Shown: in pieces, positions 17,123-25,804 of the stretch
Layout of the letters: each line of letters begins with the position of its first letter
Position numbering within the stretch: the first letter of the stretch is position 1
From: CAZMXP01 sp964570285
GTDB lineage: Bacteria > Planctomycetota > PLA2
DNA length: 64,000 bases
Direction of reading: 5' to 3'
NCBI GenBank assembly: GCA_964570285.1
Contig: CAZMXP010000015.1
Span: forward strand, 19,335-83,334
Made by a program: the position numbers and the translations under genes
Notes under the pieces: generated by a model
Databases searched by the model: none
What the model was told of the DNA's origin: nothing
What the model saw: the letters and a program-made list of their open reading frames with translations, nothing else

Positions 17123-18376
17123 ATGCGCGTCGCGCTGCTGCTCTTGGCCGTGCTCGCGGCGGGTTTCATGCTCGGGCGCACGACATCGGAGACGCGGGAG
17201 ACTCCGCGGACGGCGCGCACGCCCGAGCGGGCGGCGCCACCCGTCGTCGCGGTCCGCACCGAGCCGCCCGCGCGTGCGCCGGAGGCGGTGGCGCCCGGGC
17301 GCGAGGAGGCGACACTCGCCGGGACTGCGGTCCGCCCGGCGGAGGAGGAGAGCGGCCTCGGCACGGAGGGGGGTTGGGTCGAGGTGCGCTTCCCCGAGGC
17401 GGCGCCTTGCCCGCGGGCCTTCCTCCATGTGCGCGACACGGCGGGCGGCTGGATCGATGTCGAGTTCTCGACGCTGGAGAGCGAGTTCGTGCAGGTCGCG
17501 GAGGTGCGCGCCGGGAGCCACCTCGTCTGGTGGCGGGAGGCGGAGGGGCACCGGCGCCTCGGGTGCCACGTGCGCGTCGAGGCGGGCATGATCGCGACGG
17601 TGGATGCGTCGGCGGCGCGGGAGCTCCCGCCGCGCGACGATCTCGGCCGGCTCCTCTTGACTGTCTCCGGGGCCGACGGCCTGCCGAGGCGGGGCGTCTC
17701 CGCGCGGCTTGTCGTGGCGACCGCCGTCGAAACCGACGAGGTCATGGAAACCACGGACTCCGGCGGGAGATGCCAGTTCGACGTGCCGCCGGGTGTCCAC
17801 ACGCTCCGCCTCGGAGTGTGGAGGCGCGAGGTGCGCCTTGCCGCCGGGGAAACGGCGGAGGTCGACTTCCGCCCTGTCGAGCAGGGCAGCCTGCTGCTCG
17901 AGTTCTCGCCGCCGGTGGTGACCGCCTACGCAGACGTGCCGGATGTCGGCCTCATCCCGTCCGACGCGCGCGATGGCACGCGCCATCTCTTCCTCGGGCT
18001 GCCGCCGGGAGAGTATGACTTCTCGGCAAGCCTCTCGGGTCAGGGCAAGGACCGCCGTCCGGCGGGCCGGCACGTCGTGCGCGCCGCGCGGGAGACGACA
18101 GCGAGCGTGCGGTTGCCGACGGGATCGCTCACCGTGGAAGTCATCTCGGACGGGAGGTGGGTCGGTGTCGGGATCGCTCCCGGCCCCCACCTGCCATGGG
18201 GGCTCCAGCAGGCCGCCGCGCCGCGAGGGCCGCGCCAGCCCTGGGAAACGCAGTTCCTCGCCCTGCCGGCCGGGGAGTACGTCGTCACAGCCCACACGTC
18301 GGCGGGATCGGAGAGCAAGCGCGTGAGCGTGGGCGGAGGGGCAGCGAGGCTTTCGTTCGACGGCGATCGGCGGTAG
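17123..18376 (+). CDS. Secreted or membrane-anchored protein of unknown function
   Basis: About 417 residues. It starts with a hydrophobic signal (VALLLLAVLAAGFMLG), then a Pro/Ala/Thr-rich linker to about residue 100, then beta-rich modules (for example LLLTVSGADGLPRRGVSARLVV and FDVPPGVHTLRLGV) resembling carboxypeptidase-regulatory-like folds. It is divergent from the Ser/Thr kinase-TPR gene and similar in style to the repeat protein on the other side of that kinase, so the three may act together at the cell surface. There is no enzyme motif. Confidence 0.7.
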   Translation: MRVALLLLAVLAAGFMLGRTTSETRETPRTARTPERAAPPVVAVRTEPPARAPEAVAPGREEATLAGTAVRPAEEESGLGTEGGWVEVRFPEAAPCPRAFLHVRDTAGGWIDVEFSTLESEFVQVAEVRAGSHLVWWREAEGHRRLGCHVRVEAGMIATVDASAARELPPRDDLGRLLLTVSGADGLPRRGVSARLVVATAVETDEVMETTDSGGRCQFDVPPGVHTLRLGVWRREVRLAAGETAEVDFRPVEQGSLLLEFSPPVVTAYADVPDVGLIPSDARDGTRHLFLGLPPGEYDFSASLSGQGKDRRPAGRHVVRAARETTASVRLPTGSLTVEVISDGRWVGVGIAPGPHLPWGLQQAAAPRGPRQPWETQFLALPAGEYVVTAHTSAGSESKRVSVGGGAARLSFDGDRR

Positions 18377-18404
18377 GTGAGCGCGGCATCCGCGTGGTGA
18401 GTTG

Positions 18405-18468
18405 GGGGGGCCGCGGGGGCCCGTCGCCCGCAGAGCGGGCTATGGGCCCCGAGGGGGGCGGGCCCCTC
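18405..18468. repeat. Intergenic GC-rich palindromic element
   Basis: A G-run leads into nested hairpins: CGGGGGCCC (18414-18422) with GGGCCCCG (18444-18451), and inside them GCCCGC-AGA-GCGGGC. A second hairpin, GAGGGG with CCCCTC, follows at 18451-18468. It sits between the gene ending at 18376 and the CHAT gene and belongs to the G-tract family of this window. TATCCT at 18568-18573 may be the -10 of the next gene. Confidence 0.55.
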
Positions 18469-18612
18469 GGGTTGGCGCGCTTGTGCATGGACAGCCCTCC
18501 ACGCACAATCGGAGGCGGCTCGGGCCACTGCAATCGCAAGCTCATGCGCCAGGCGCCCCGCATTTGCTATCCTCCGACAGAGTCCAAGCTGGCCATGGCC
18601 ACGGAGGTCGCA

Positions 18613-21600
18613 ATGCGCCGGATCGCGATCGTGATTCTCCTCGGAGTGCCGGGGATGGTGGACGTGCGCGCGGACGAGGACTCGACCGCCGACGCGAACA
18701 ACCCGAAGCTGGTGGAGGCGCGCGCGCTCCTCGCGCAGGCGAACGCCCACCGTGACGCGCGCCGCTTCGACGAAGCCGTGGCCGCGTACGAGAAGGCGCT
18801 GGCGCTTCTCGAGGAGGGCGGCGCGGGGAAGGGGGAGGTCGCCGGGACTCTCAACGAATATGGGATGGCGCACTACGCGCGAGGCCGGGCAGCGGACGCA
18901 GCCGCGTGCTGGGAGCGGGCGCTGGCACTTCTAAGAGGAGTGCATAAGGGCGACCATCCCGATGTCGCCATCAGCCTCAACAACCTGGCCTCAATCCTCG
19001 ACGCCCTAGACCACTCCGCCGAAGCGCTTCCGCTCCACCAAGAGGCGCTCGCGATGTGTCGGCGCCTCTTCCAGGGCGACCACCCCGCGGTGGCCAAGTG
19101 CCTCACCAGCTTGGCCCAGAGCCTCGATGCCGCGGGCCGCTCCGCCGAGGCCCTTCCGCTCAAGGAGGAGGCGCTCGCGATCTACCGTCGACTAGTCAAG
19201 GGCGACCACCCCGTCGTGGCATCATGCCTCAACCACCTGGCCTTCACGCTGGGTGGCTTGGGCCGCCCCGCCGAGGCCCTTCCGCTGCTCAAGGAGGCCC
19301 TTGCGATGCGTCGGCGCCTCTTCAAGGGCGACCACCCGGAGGTGGCCCAAGGCTTCAATAATCTTGCCCATACTCTCGATGTCATGGGCCGCCCCGCCGA
19401 CGCGCTTCCGCTCCACGAGGAGGCGCTCGCGATGTACCGTCGCCTCTTCAAGGGCGACCACCCCGACGTGGCCATAGGCCTCAACAACCTGGCCCCAACG
19501 CTCGGTGCCTTGGGCCGCGCCGCCGAGGCGCTTCCGCTCCAGGAGGAGGCGCTCGCAATGCGTCGTCGCCTCTTCAAGGGCGACCACCCCCACGTGGCCA
19601 TGAGCCTCAACAACCTTGCCTCTTCCCTCTGCGAGTTGGGACGCCCCGCCGAAGCCCTTCCGTTACTCGAGGAGGCGCTCGCGATGTGCCGACGCCTCTT
19701 CAAGGGTGACCACCCCGACGTGGCCCGAGGCATCGACAATCTGGCCTCAACCCTCGATGCCTTGGGACGCCCCGCGGAGGCGCTTCCGCTCAACGAGGAG
19801 GCGCTCGCGATGTACAGTCGCCTCTTCAAGGGCGATCACCCCGACCTGGCCACATGCCTCAGCATCCTGGCCTCAACGCTCGGTGCCTTGGGCCGCCACG
19901 ACGAGGCGCTTCCGCTCCAGGAGAAGGCGCTCGCGATGCGTCGGCGCCTCTTCGAGGGCGACCACCCCGACGTGGCCATGAGCCTCAACAACCTGGCCTC
20001 TACCCTCGTTGCCTTGGGACGCCCCGCCGACGCGCTTCCGCTCCAGGAGGAGGCGCTCGCGATGCGTCGCCGACTCTTCGAGGGCGACCACCCCGACGTG
20101 GCCAAGAGTCTCAACTACGTGGCCTCTACCTTCGTTGCCTTGGGATGCTCCGCCGACGCGCTTCCGGTCCAGGAGGAAGCGCTCGCGATGCGTTGTCGCC
20201 TCTTCGAGGGCGACCACCTAGACGTGGCCACGAGCCTCAACAACCTGGCCTCTACACTTGCTTCCTTGGGCCGCCCCGCTGACGCGCTACCGCGATTCGA
20301 GGAGGCGCTCGCGATGAGCCGTCGCCTTGTCCAAGGCGACCACCCCGACGTGGCCACGAGCCTCCACAACCTGGCCTTTGCCCTCACTGCCTTTGACCGC
20401 CCGGCCGAGGCGCTCCCGCGCTGCGAGGAGGCGCTCGCGATGCAGCGTCGCCTCTTCACGGGCGACCACCCCGACGTGGCCCAAGGCCTCGGCAACTTGG
20501 CCTCAACCCTCGATGCCTTGGGTCGCCGCGCCGAGGCGCTTCCGCTCTGGCGCGAGGCTGCGGAGATGGGAGTCGCGGTGGGCTGGCCATGGATTCACTG
20601 GCCACTCGTGGAGCTGGCGAGGGTCACGATCGATGGGGGCGACGCCGGGGCGGCTCTGAGTCCCTTGAACGAGGCGATCGAGCACCTCGAGCTCCGCGGG
20701 TTGCAGGCGGTCTCGCCGGGCGTGGAGGGAAGTTCGCCGTACGCAGAGCGGCTACGGCGAGCCGATCCCTTCCCGCCGATGGTCGAGGCGCTGCTCAGCC
20801 TCGGGCGGACTGAGGAGGCCCTCGCCGTCCTCGAGCGCGGGCGCGCGCCGGCGATGCTCGCCCTGCTGGTGCAGGGGCGGGCGGATCCGCTGGCCACTGC
20901 GCTTGCACGCGCCAAAGACGACGCGCAGGCGACCGCGCGGCTCGATGCGGTCCAGCGCGCGGTCGCCGACGCCGAGGCTGTGGTGGTCCTGCGGACGCAG
21001 GAGGCCGAACGCGTCCGCGCCGGCGGCAGGAGGGAGGAGATCCGTGCAGCAATCGACGCGGAGAGCGAGGCGCGGCGCTCGCTCGAGGAGGCGGGCCGGC
21101 ACTGGCTCCATGCGCTGCGAGAGATGCTGCCCGAGACACGTCCGCTCGCGGCCCCGGAGATCCAAGCCCTTCTCGCTCCGGGTGAGCGGATGCTCGTCTA
21201 CGGGCTCGGCGACTACGCGTCATTCGTGTTCGTCGTGCGGCCCAAGGGGGAGGCGGTCGAGGCGGTCAAGCTGGACAGCAGGATCGCGGTGCTGAGCGGC
21301 GCGGTGGGCGCCTACGCAGAGGCGCTCGCGAAGCCGGGATCGTTCGACGCCGCCGCCGGGAGGCGGCTCTTCGACATGGTTCTGCCTGCCAGGGTTTGGC
21401 GGGAGGTGAAGAGCGCCAAGCGCCTCTACCTCCTCCCCCATGGCCCCCTCCACCGTATCCCATTTGAGGCGCTCCCCATCGGGGACCGCTTCTGGGTAGA
21501 CGAAGGGCCGCCGATCGCGTACGCGCCCACGGCCTCCGTCCTTGCATGGCTCAGGAGCAGGAATCTCGGGGTCGGAGAGGGCTTCGTCGCCGTCGGCGAC

Positions 21601-22551
21601 CCGCGCTTCGAGGAAGCCAGCATCCCTTGGCCCGAGAAGGGAGTGCTCATCCGCGAGGTCATCGCCGGGGGGCAGGCAGCGGAGCTGGGCCTGCGCCCCG
21701 GCGACGTGGTCGCGGGCTTCGGCGACAGGGAGTCGCCCGACATGGACGCGCTGCGCGCCGCGCTCGCGAGCGCGCCGGCCGACGCGGAGACGATGCCGCT
21801 GCTCTTCGTGCGCGAGGGCGAGGAGCACACGGTGCTGACGCGCCCCGGGAGTCTCGGCGTCTTCCTCGCGGAGGAGCCGCCGACAGTCTCCGGCCCCGCG
21901 CTGCTCGCGCAGGGGCAGATCGCGACCGTGCTCCGGAGCGACGCCTCGCGGCGAGGCTTGCTGCCCGCGCTTCCCGGCACACGGCGCGAGGTTGAGGCGA
22001 TCCGGGAGGCGTTTGCGGGCGTTGGCGCGAAGACCGTCGCGCTCCTCGGCGCGGAGGCGACGGAGGAGCGCCTCTTCGAAGCCGCGAAGGGCGCCCGCTA
22101 CCTCCACCTCGCGACGCACGGGCTCATCGACGAGACCGGGAGCGCGTCGTTCAGCGCGCTCGCGCTGACGCGGCCGCGCGTGCCGGTGCCCGGCGACGAC
22201 GGTTTCCTCACGCTGGCGGACCTGCTTGAGCGCTGGCGCGGGCGGCTCGACGGCACGCGCCTTGTCGTGCTCTCCGCGTGCGAGACGCAGAAGGGGCGCC
22301 TCCTCCGCGACGAGGGCATGCTCGCGCTGCCGCTCGGCTTCTGCTTCGCCGGCGCGCGCGCGGCGGTCGCGAGCCTCTGGCGCGTCGATGACAAGAGCAC
22401 CGCGCTGCTGATGGAGGACCTCTACCGGCGCATGCTCGCCGAGGGCGCGCCTGGCCCGTGCGAGGCGCTGCACGAGGCGCGGAAGGCGCTCCGGAAGACG
22501 CATCCGGAACCGTACTACTGGGGGGCGTTCGTGTATGTCGGGGCGCCGTGA
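18613..22551 (+). CDS. Secreted TPR-CHAT caspase-like protein with embedded PDZ domain
   Basis: About 1312 residues; ATG 18613 has GGAGG five bases upstream. Residues 1-20 look like a signal peptide (RRIAIVILLGVPGMV then DVRADED). Residues 110-650 are kinesin-light-chain-type TPRs, 13 units of 42 residues (GDHPDVA, SLNNLAS, EALPL, EEALAMRRRLF). A helical linker precedes the C-terminal CHAT protease domain (LPHGPLHRIPFEAL from about 940), with catalytic His1169 in LATHG and Cys1223 in SACET. Between the two CHAT halves, residues about 1008-1080, lies a PDZ-like domain (ELGLRPGDVVAGFGD). CHAT proteases are caspase/separase relatives; the substrate is unknown. Confidence 0.85.
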   Translation: MRRIAIVILLGVPGMVDVRADEDSTADANNPKLVEARALLAQANAHRDARRFDEAVAAYEKALALLEEGGAGKGEVAGTLNEYGMAHYARGRAADAAACWERALALLRGVHKGDHPDVAISLNNLASILDALDHSAEALPLHQEALAMCRRLFQGDHPAVAKCLTSLAQSLDAAGRSAEALPLKEEALAIYRRLVKGDHPVVASCLNHLAFTLGGLGRPAEALPLLKEALAMRRRLFKGDHPEVAQGFNNLAHTLDVMGRPADALPLHEEALAMYRRLFKGDHPDVAIGLNNLAPTLGALGRAAEALPLQEEALAMRRRLFKGDHPHVAMSLNNLASSLCELGRPAEALPLLEEALAMCRRLFKGDHPDVARGIDNLASTLDALGRPAEALPLNEEALAMYSRLFKGDHPDLATCLSILASTLGALGRHDEALPLQEKALAMRRRLFEGDHPDVAMSLNNLASTLVALGRPADALPLQEEALAMRRRLFEGDHPDVAKSLNYVASTFVALGCSADALPVQEEALAMRCRLFEGDHLDVATSLNNLASTLASLGRPADALPRFEEALAMSRRLVQGDHPDVATSLHNLAFALTAFDRPAEALPRCEEALAMQRRLFTGDHPDVAQGLGNLASTLDALGRRAEALPLWREAAEMGVAVGWPWIHWPLVELARVTIDGGDAGAALSPLNEAIEHLELRGLQAVSPGVEGSSPYAERLRRADPFPPMVEALLSLGRTEEALAVLERGRAPAMLALLVQGRADPLATALARAKDDAQATARLDAVQRAVADAEAVVVLRTQEAERVRAGGRREEIRAAIDAESEARRSLEEAGRHWLHALREMLPETRPLAAPEIQALLAPGERMLVYGLGDYASFVFVVRPKGEAVEAVKLDSRIAVLSGAVGAYAEALAKPGSFDAAAGRRLFDMVLPARVWREVKSAKRLYLLPHGPLHRIPFEALPIGDRFWVDEGPPIAYAPTASVLAWLRSRNLGVGEGFVAVGDPRFEEASIPWPEKGVLIREVIAGGQAAELGLRPGDVVAGFGDRESPDMDALRAALASAPADAETMPLLFVREGEEHTVLTRPGSLGVFLAEEPPTVSGPALLAQGQIATVLRSDASRRGLLPALPGTRREVEAIREAFAGVGAKTVALLGAEATEERLFEAAKGARYLHLATHGLIDETGSASFSALALTRPRVPVPGDDGFLTLADLLERWRGRLDGTRLVVLSACETQKGRLLRDEGMLALPLGFCFAGARAAVASLWRVDDKSTALLMEDLYRRMLAEGAPGPCEALHEARKALRKTHPEPYYWGAFVYVGAP
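18949..20586 (+). repeat. Tandem 126-bp coding repeats (TPR array)
   Basis: Twelve consecutive units of exactly 126 bases begin with GGCGACCACCCC-like sequence at 18949, 19075 and so on to 20335; a thirteenth, degenerate unit begins at 20461. No insertions or deletions break the phase, and DNA identity between units is high, including third codon positions. This suggests expansion or gene conversion by recombination. Confidence 0.85.
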
Positions 22552-22598
22552 TGTCGAGGGGGCGCGGGGGCCGGGGCGCGAACGTGGCGTCGAGCCGC

Positions 22599-22928
22599 TC
22601 AGATGAACTCGATGTTGCCGCGCATCTCCGACGGCTCGAGAACCTCGTGGATGAGCATCAGCCCCTGGACGATCGAACGGACGCGAGTCCCCTGAGCCGC
22701 GTACACGATCCCGGCATGCCTCGCGCCCCGCGCATGAAGGCGCAGGAAGTCGGTGTCCTGCGTGAAGATCACGCGTCCCTGGCGCACGGCACACGCAAGG
22801 TGTTTCTCGTCGGCCGCTCCCAGCAGCCCGGCTTCCTGCACCGTGAGGACATCGACGCCGCGGCGACGCAGGGCGGATGCGACGGCTCGCGCGGCCTGCT
22901 CGTCGAGGTAGAACCTAATCCTTGCCAC
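22599..22928 (-). CDS. DUF5615 family PIN-like protein (probable toxin)
   Basis: 109 residues, beginning at a GTG. IRFYLDEQAARAVASALRRRGVDV and TQDTDFLRL carry the aspartates typical of DUF5615, a PIN-like nuclease fold often encoded beside DUF433 proteins. Its start overlaps the end of the upstream DUF433 gene by 14 bases, the usual order antitoxin then toxin. Nuclease activity is expected from the fold but not proven for most members. It converges with the CHAT gene. Confidence 0.78.
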   Translation of the reverse strand: MARIRFYLDEQAARAVASALRRRGVDVLTVQEAGLLGAADEKHLACAVRQGRVIFTQDTDFLRLHARGARHAGIVYAAQGTRVRSIVQGLMLIHEVLEPSEMRGNIEFI

Positions 22929-23244
22929 GGCCCCGGCGCCGGTTCACCTTGCGCGCGAGCGGGGAAGACGAGCGCTTCCGGGCGGAGACGATCCAGGTCG
23001 CATCCTCGGAAATAGCGAGGTCGATCTCTTCGCGGTGATCGAAGTAGTACGCCAACGCCGCATGGACATCGGCCAGCGACAGGTCGTGCTCGCCGGCGAT
23101 CTCGTCGGCGCTCAACCCGAGCCGCTCGTGCCAGATGGCGATGTTCTGGACGGTGATCCTGCGCCCCGCGATGCGCGGGCGACCGCCCACGAGGCCCGGC
23201 GTCGTCTCGATGTGCGTCGCGAGCTTCTCAGCACCCATGTGCAT
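22915..23244 (-). CDS. DUF433 family antitoxin-like protein
   Basis: 109 residues from ATG 23244 (ATG 23238 is nearly as good). GGRPRIAGRRITVQNI followed by LSADEIA and LSLADVHAALAYYFDH are hallmarks of DUF433, a winged-helix DNA-binding protein that pairs with PIN-like DUF5615 proteins in VapBC-like modules. The C-terminus is Arg/Lys-rich. It is divergent from the amidohydrolase gene at 23324; its own promoter would lie in the same 80 bases. Confidence 0.75.
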   Translation of the reverse strand: MHMGAEKLATHIETTPGLVGGRPRIAGRRITVQNIAIWHERLGLSADEIAGEHDLSLADVHAALAYYFDHREEIDLAISEDATWIVSARKRSSSPLARKVNRRRGRGKD

Positions 23245-23274
23245 CCCAGCGTACCACGAATCACGCCCGCGTTG

Positions 23275-23315
23275 CCCCCCTCCCCGCGCCCCTCCCCATC
23301 GCGTTGTGGTAGCTT
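23275..23315 (+). promoter_or_regulatory. C-rich box plus TGTGGTAGCTT promoter-like element
   Basis: Second copy of the element at 17070-17114: CCCCTCCCC-GCG-CCCCTCCCC, 7 bases, then TGTGGTAGCTT (23305-23315). The distance from TGTGGTAG to the ATG at 23324 is 11 bases, as in the first copy. Predicted to give a leaderless or nearly leaderless mRNA. Confidence 0.5.
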
Positions 23316-23323
23316 CCGCGCCC

Positions 23324-25804
23324 ATGCGGATCGCGCTTCTTCTCCTCCTCGCAACCGTTGCCGCCGCCGAGCCTCTCGCCTTCAAGGGGGCGAAGATCTA
23401 TCCCGTCTCCGGGCCGCCGATCGAACGCGGCGTGCTCCTCGTGGACGGCGGTCGCATCGTCGCGGTCGGCGCCGATGCGGCGATCCCGGCGAACGCGACC
23501 GTGCGCGACGCGAGCGGTCTCGCGATCATCCCCGGCCTCGTCGACACGCACTCGCACCTCGGCGTCTACTCGCGGCCGAGCGTCATCGCGAACGCCGACG
23601 GCAACGAGTCGACCGACCCGGTGCAGGGGATCGTGCGCGCGATCGACTCGCTCTTCCCGGCCGATCCGGGCTTCCGCCTCGCGCGCGCGGGAGGCATCAC
23701 GGTTGCCAATGTGATGCCGGGCAGTGGCAACGTGATGGGCGGGCAGACCGCCTATGTCAAGCTGCGCGGCAGGACCGTCGAGCAGATGCTGATCGACCTC
23801 GCCGGGGGCCCGCCGGGGATGAAGATGGCGAACGGCGAGAACCCGAAGCGCAACTGGGGTTCGCGCGACAAGTCGCCGGCGACGCGGATGAAGGTGACCG
23901 CGATGCAGCGCGAGATCTTCCTGAAGGCGATCGCCTACCGCGAGAAGCTCCGCCGGTGGGAGGAGAAGAAGGAGGGCGACCGCCCGCCGCGCGACCTCGC
24001 GCTCGAGCCGGTCGTCGAGATCCTCGAAGGAAAGCGCACCGTCCACTTCCACACCCACCGCGCCGACGACATCCTGAGCGCGCTGCGGCTCAAGGACGAG
24101 TTCGGCTTCGAGGTGGTGCTGCACCACGTCACCGAGGCCTACCTCGTCGCCGGCGAGATCGCGTCGCGCGGCGTCGCCTGCTCCTTCACGCTGGTCGACT
24201 CGCCGGGCGGCAAGCCCGAGGCGATGAACCTGCGCTACGAGAACCCCGCCCTCGCCGCCGCGGCGGGGATCAGGATCGCGTTCAACACCGACGACCCGGT
24301 CACCGAGAGCCGCTTCTTCCTGCGCACCGCGGCGCTCGCGGTGCGTGGAGGCCTCGATCCGGCCGTGGCGCTCGCCGGCCTCACGCTGCGCCCGGCGGAG
24401 ATGATGCACATTGACAAACGTGTCGGCTCGCTCGAGGCGGGCAAGGACGCCGACTTCGTGCTGCTCTCCGGCGAGCCCTTCTCCGCGTACACGAAGGTGC
24501 TCGAGACCTGGATCGACGGCGAGAAGGCCTTCGACCGGTCGCAGATGGAGGACTACCGCTACTCGACGGGTGGGTTCCACGTCCGCGACCGGATGCCTGC
24601 CTCGCCGTATCCGATCTCGGGGGGGCCCGGGGGGGCGGAGCGAAGCGGAGCGCCCCCCGGACAACCTGCCGGGCCCGGGGGGGCGCGCGTGGCCACCGAG
24701 ATCCCCGCCGAATCGGAGCGGTTCGCCGTAAGGGCGGGGATCCTCTTCACCGGCAGCGGCGCGCCGGTGCGCGACGGTGTCCTGCTCGTGGAGAAGGGCG
24801 TCATCACGCGCGTCGGCGGTGCCGTTCCCGACGGCTGGCCCGTCGCGCGCGCGGCCTTTGTCACTCCGGGGCTGATCGACGCGCACGGGAGCGCCGGTCT
24901 CTCGGGGGCGATGAACGTGCCCGCGGACCAGGACCTCGAGGAGGGCGCCGCGCCGAACCAGGCGTCGCTGCGCGCGATCGACGGCTTCAATCCCCGCGAA
25001 CCGCTGCTGCGCTACCTGCTCGCCCACGGCGTGACGATGATCCATGCGGTGCCGGGGCCCGGGAACCCGATCGCCGGGCAGGCGGCCCTCTTCCGCACGC
25101 ACGACGGCTCGGTCGTCCGCTCCCCCACCGCGTTCGTCTTCAACCTCGGCGAGTCGGCCAAGGAGGAGCGCGGCACGCGGATGGGAACGGCGGCGCTCAT
25201 CCGCAAGGCGCTCGCGCCGGGCAAGCCGCCGACGGGGAAGGACGAGATCGACCTCGACCGCGAGGCGCTGAAGCCCCTGCTCGACGGGAGCGTGCCCGCG
25301 CTCTTCGTCGCGCACCGCGAGGACGACCTGATGACGGCGCTGCGCATCGCGCGCGAGTTCAACCTGCGCGTGATCCTGAGCCAGGCGACCGAGGGGTTCC
25401 TCGTGCGGGAGGAATTGAAGGCGGCGGCAATCCCCGTCGTCGCCGCGCCGACGATGCAGCGCGCGGGGGACTTGCAGCGGTACAACACCACGCTCGAGAA
25501 CGCCGCGCTGATGGCGGACGCAGGCATCCCGGTCGCCATCTCCTCCGGGTACGAGTCCTACGTCCCGAAGACGCGCGTCATCCTCTTCGAGGCCAGCGTC
25601 GCCGCCGCGAACGGCCTCGGATGGGAGCGCGCGCTGGCCTCCGTGACGAGCGTCCCGGCGGGGATCCTCGGCGTCGGCGACGAGGTCGGTTCGCTCGCCG
25701 CGGGGAGGCGCGCCGACCTGGTGCTCTACGACGGCGACCCGCTCGAGTACGCGAGCCACGTGGACGCGGTCTATGTCGGCGGACGACTCGCATACCGGCG
25801 CTGA
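23324..25804 (+). CDS. Exported tandem amidohydrolase-family protein
   Basis: About 826 residues with a short signal peptide (MRIALLLLLATVAAAEPL). Two imidazolonepropionase/dihydroorotase-type amidohydrolase domains are fused. The first (about 20-425) keeps the metal motif DTHSHLG and HFHTHRADD, and ends with the usual VGSLEAGKDADFVLL. The second (about 470-826) has DAHGSAG in place of H-x-H, keeps FVAHREDD and ends in VGSLAAGRRADLVLYDGDP. The second metal site is therefore probably lost. The linker between them (residues about 432-455) is encoded by a G-tract palindromic element. The end overlaps the sigma factor gene by 32 bases. Confidence 0.82.
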   Translation: MRIALLLLLATVAAAEPLAFKGAKIYPVSGPPIERGVLLVDGGRIVAVGADAAIPANATVRDASGLAIIPGLVDTHSHLGVYSRPSVIANADGNESTDPVQGIVRAIDSLFPADPGFRLARAGGITVANVMPGSGNVMGGQTAYVKLRGRTVEQMLIDLAGGPPGMKMANGENPKRNWGSRDKSPATRMKVTAMQREIFLKAIAYREKLRRWEEKKEGDRPPRDLALEPVVEILEGKRTVHFHTHRADDILSALRLKDEFGFEVVLHHVTEAYLVAGEIASRGVACSFTLVDSPGGKPEAMNLRYENPALAAAAGIRIAFNTDDPVTESRFFLRTAALAVRGGLDPAVALAGLTLRPAEMMHIDKRVGSLEAGKDADFVLLSGEPFSAYTKVLETWIDGEKAFDRSQMEDYRYSTGGFHVRDRMPASPYPISGGPGGAERSGAPPGQPAGPGGARVATEIPAESERFAVRAGILFTGSGAPVRDGVLLVEKGVITRVGGAVPDGWPVARAAFVTPGLIDAHGSAGLSGAMNVPADQDLEEGAAPNQASLRAIDGFNPREPLLRYLLAHGVTMIHAVPGPGNPIAGQAALFRTHDGSVVRSPTAFVFNLGESAKEERGTRMGTAALIRKALAPGKPPTGKDEIDLDREALKPLLDGSVPALFVAHREDDLMTALRIAREFNLRVILSQATEGFLVREELKAAAIPVVAAPTMQRAGDLQRYNTTLENAALMADAGIPVAISSGYESYVPKTRVILFEASVAAANGLGWERALASVTSVPAGILGVGDEVGSLAAGRRADLVLYDGDPLEYASHVDAVYVGGRLAYRR
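24619..24684. repeat. G-tract palindromic element inserted in frame in the amidohydrolase gene
   Basis: GGGGGG-CCC-GGGGGG flows into a hairpin, GGGGGGCG (24630-24637) with CGCCCCCC (24651-24658), a 13-base loop, then a tail containing ACAAC and a second GGGCCCGGGGGGG. The insert encodes GGAERSGAPP and GPGG in the linker between two domains. An equivalent element, same order of parts, same loop length and same reading frame, lies at 28598-28658 in an unrelated gene. Confidence 0.75.

Noticed and set aside
18949..20586. Regular repeats suggesting a CRISPR array
   Set aside because: The 126-base period is an in-frame TPR repeat; there are no spacers and the repeats are translated.
22599..23244. 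Toxin-antitoxin pair as part of a larger defence system with the TPR-CHAT protein
   Set aside because: The pair is on the opposite strand, converges with the CHAT gene and has no shared promoter; CHAT here appears exported.
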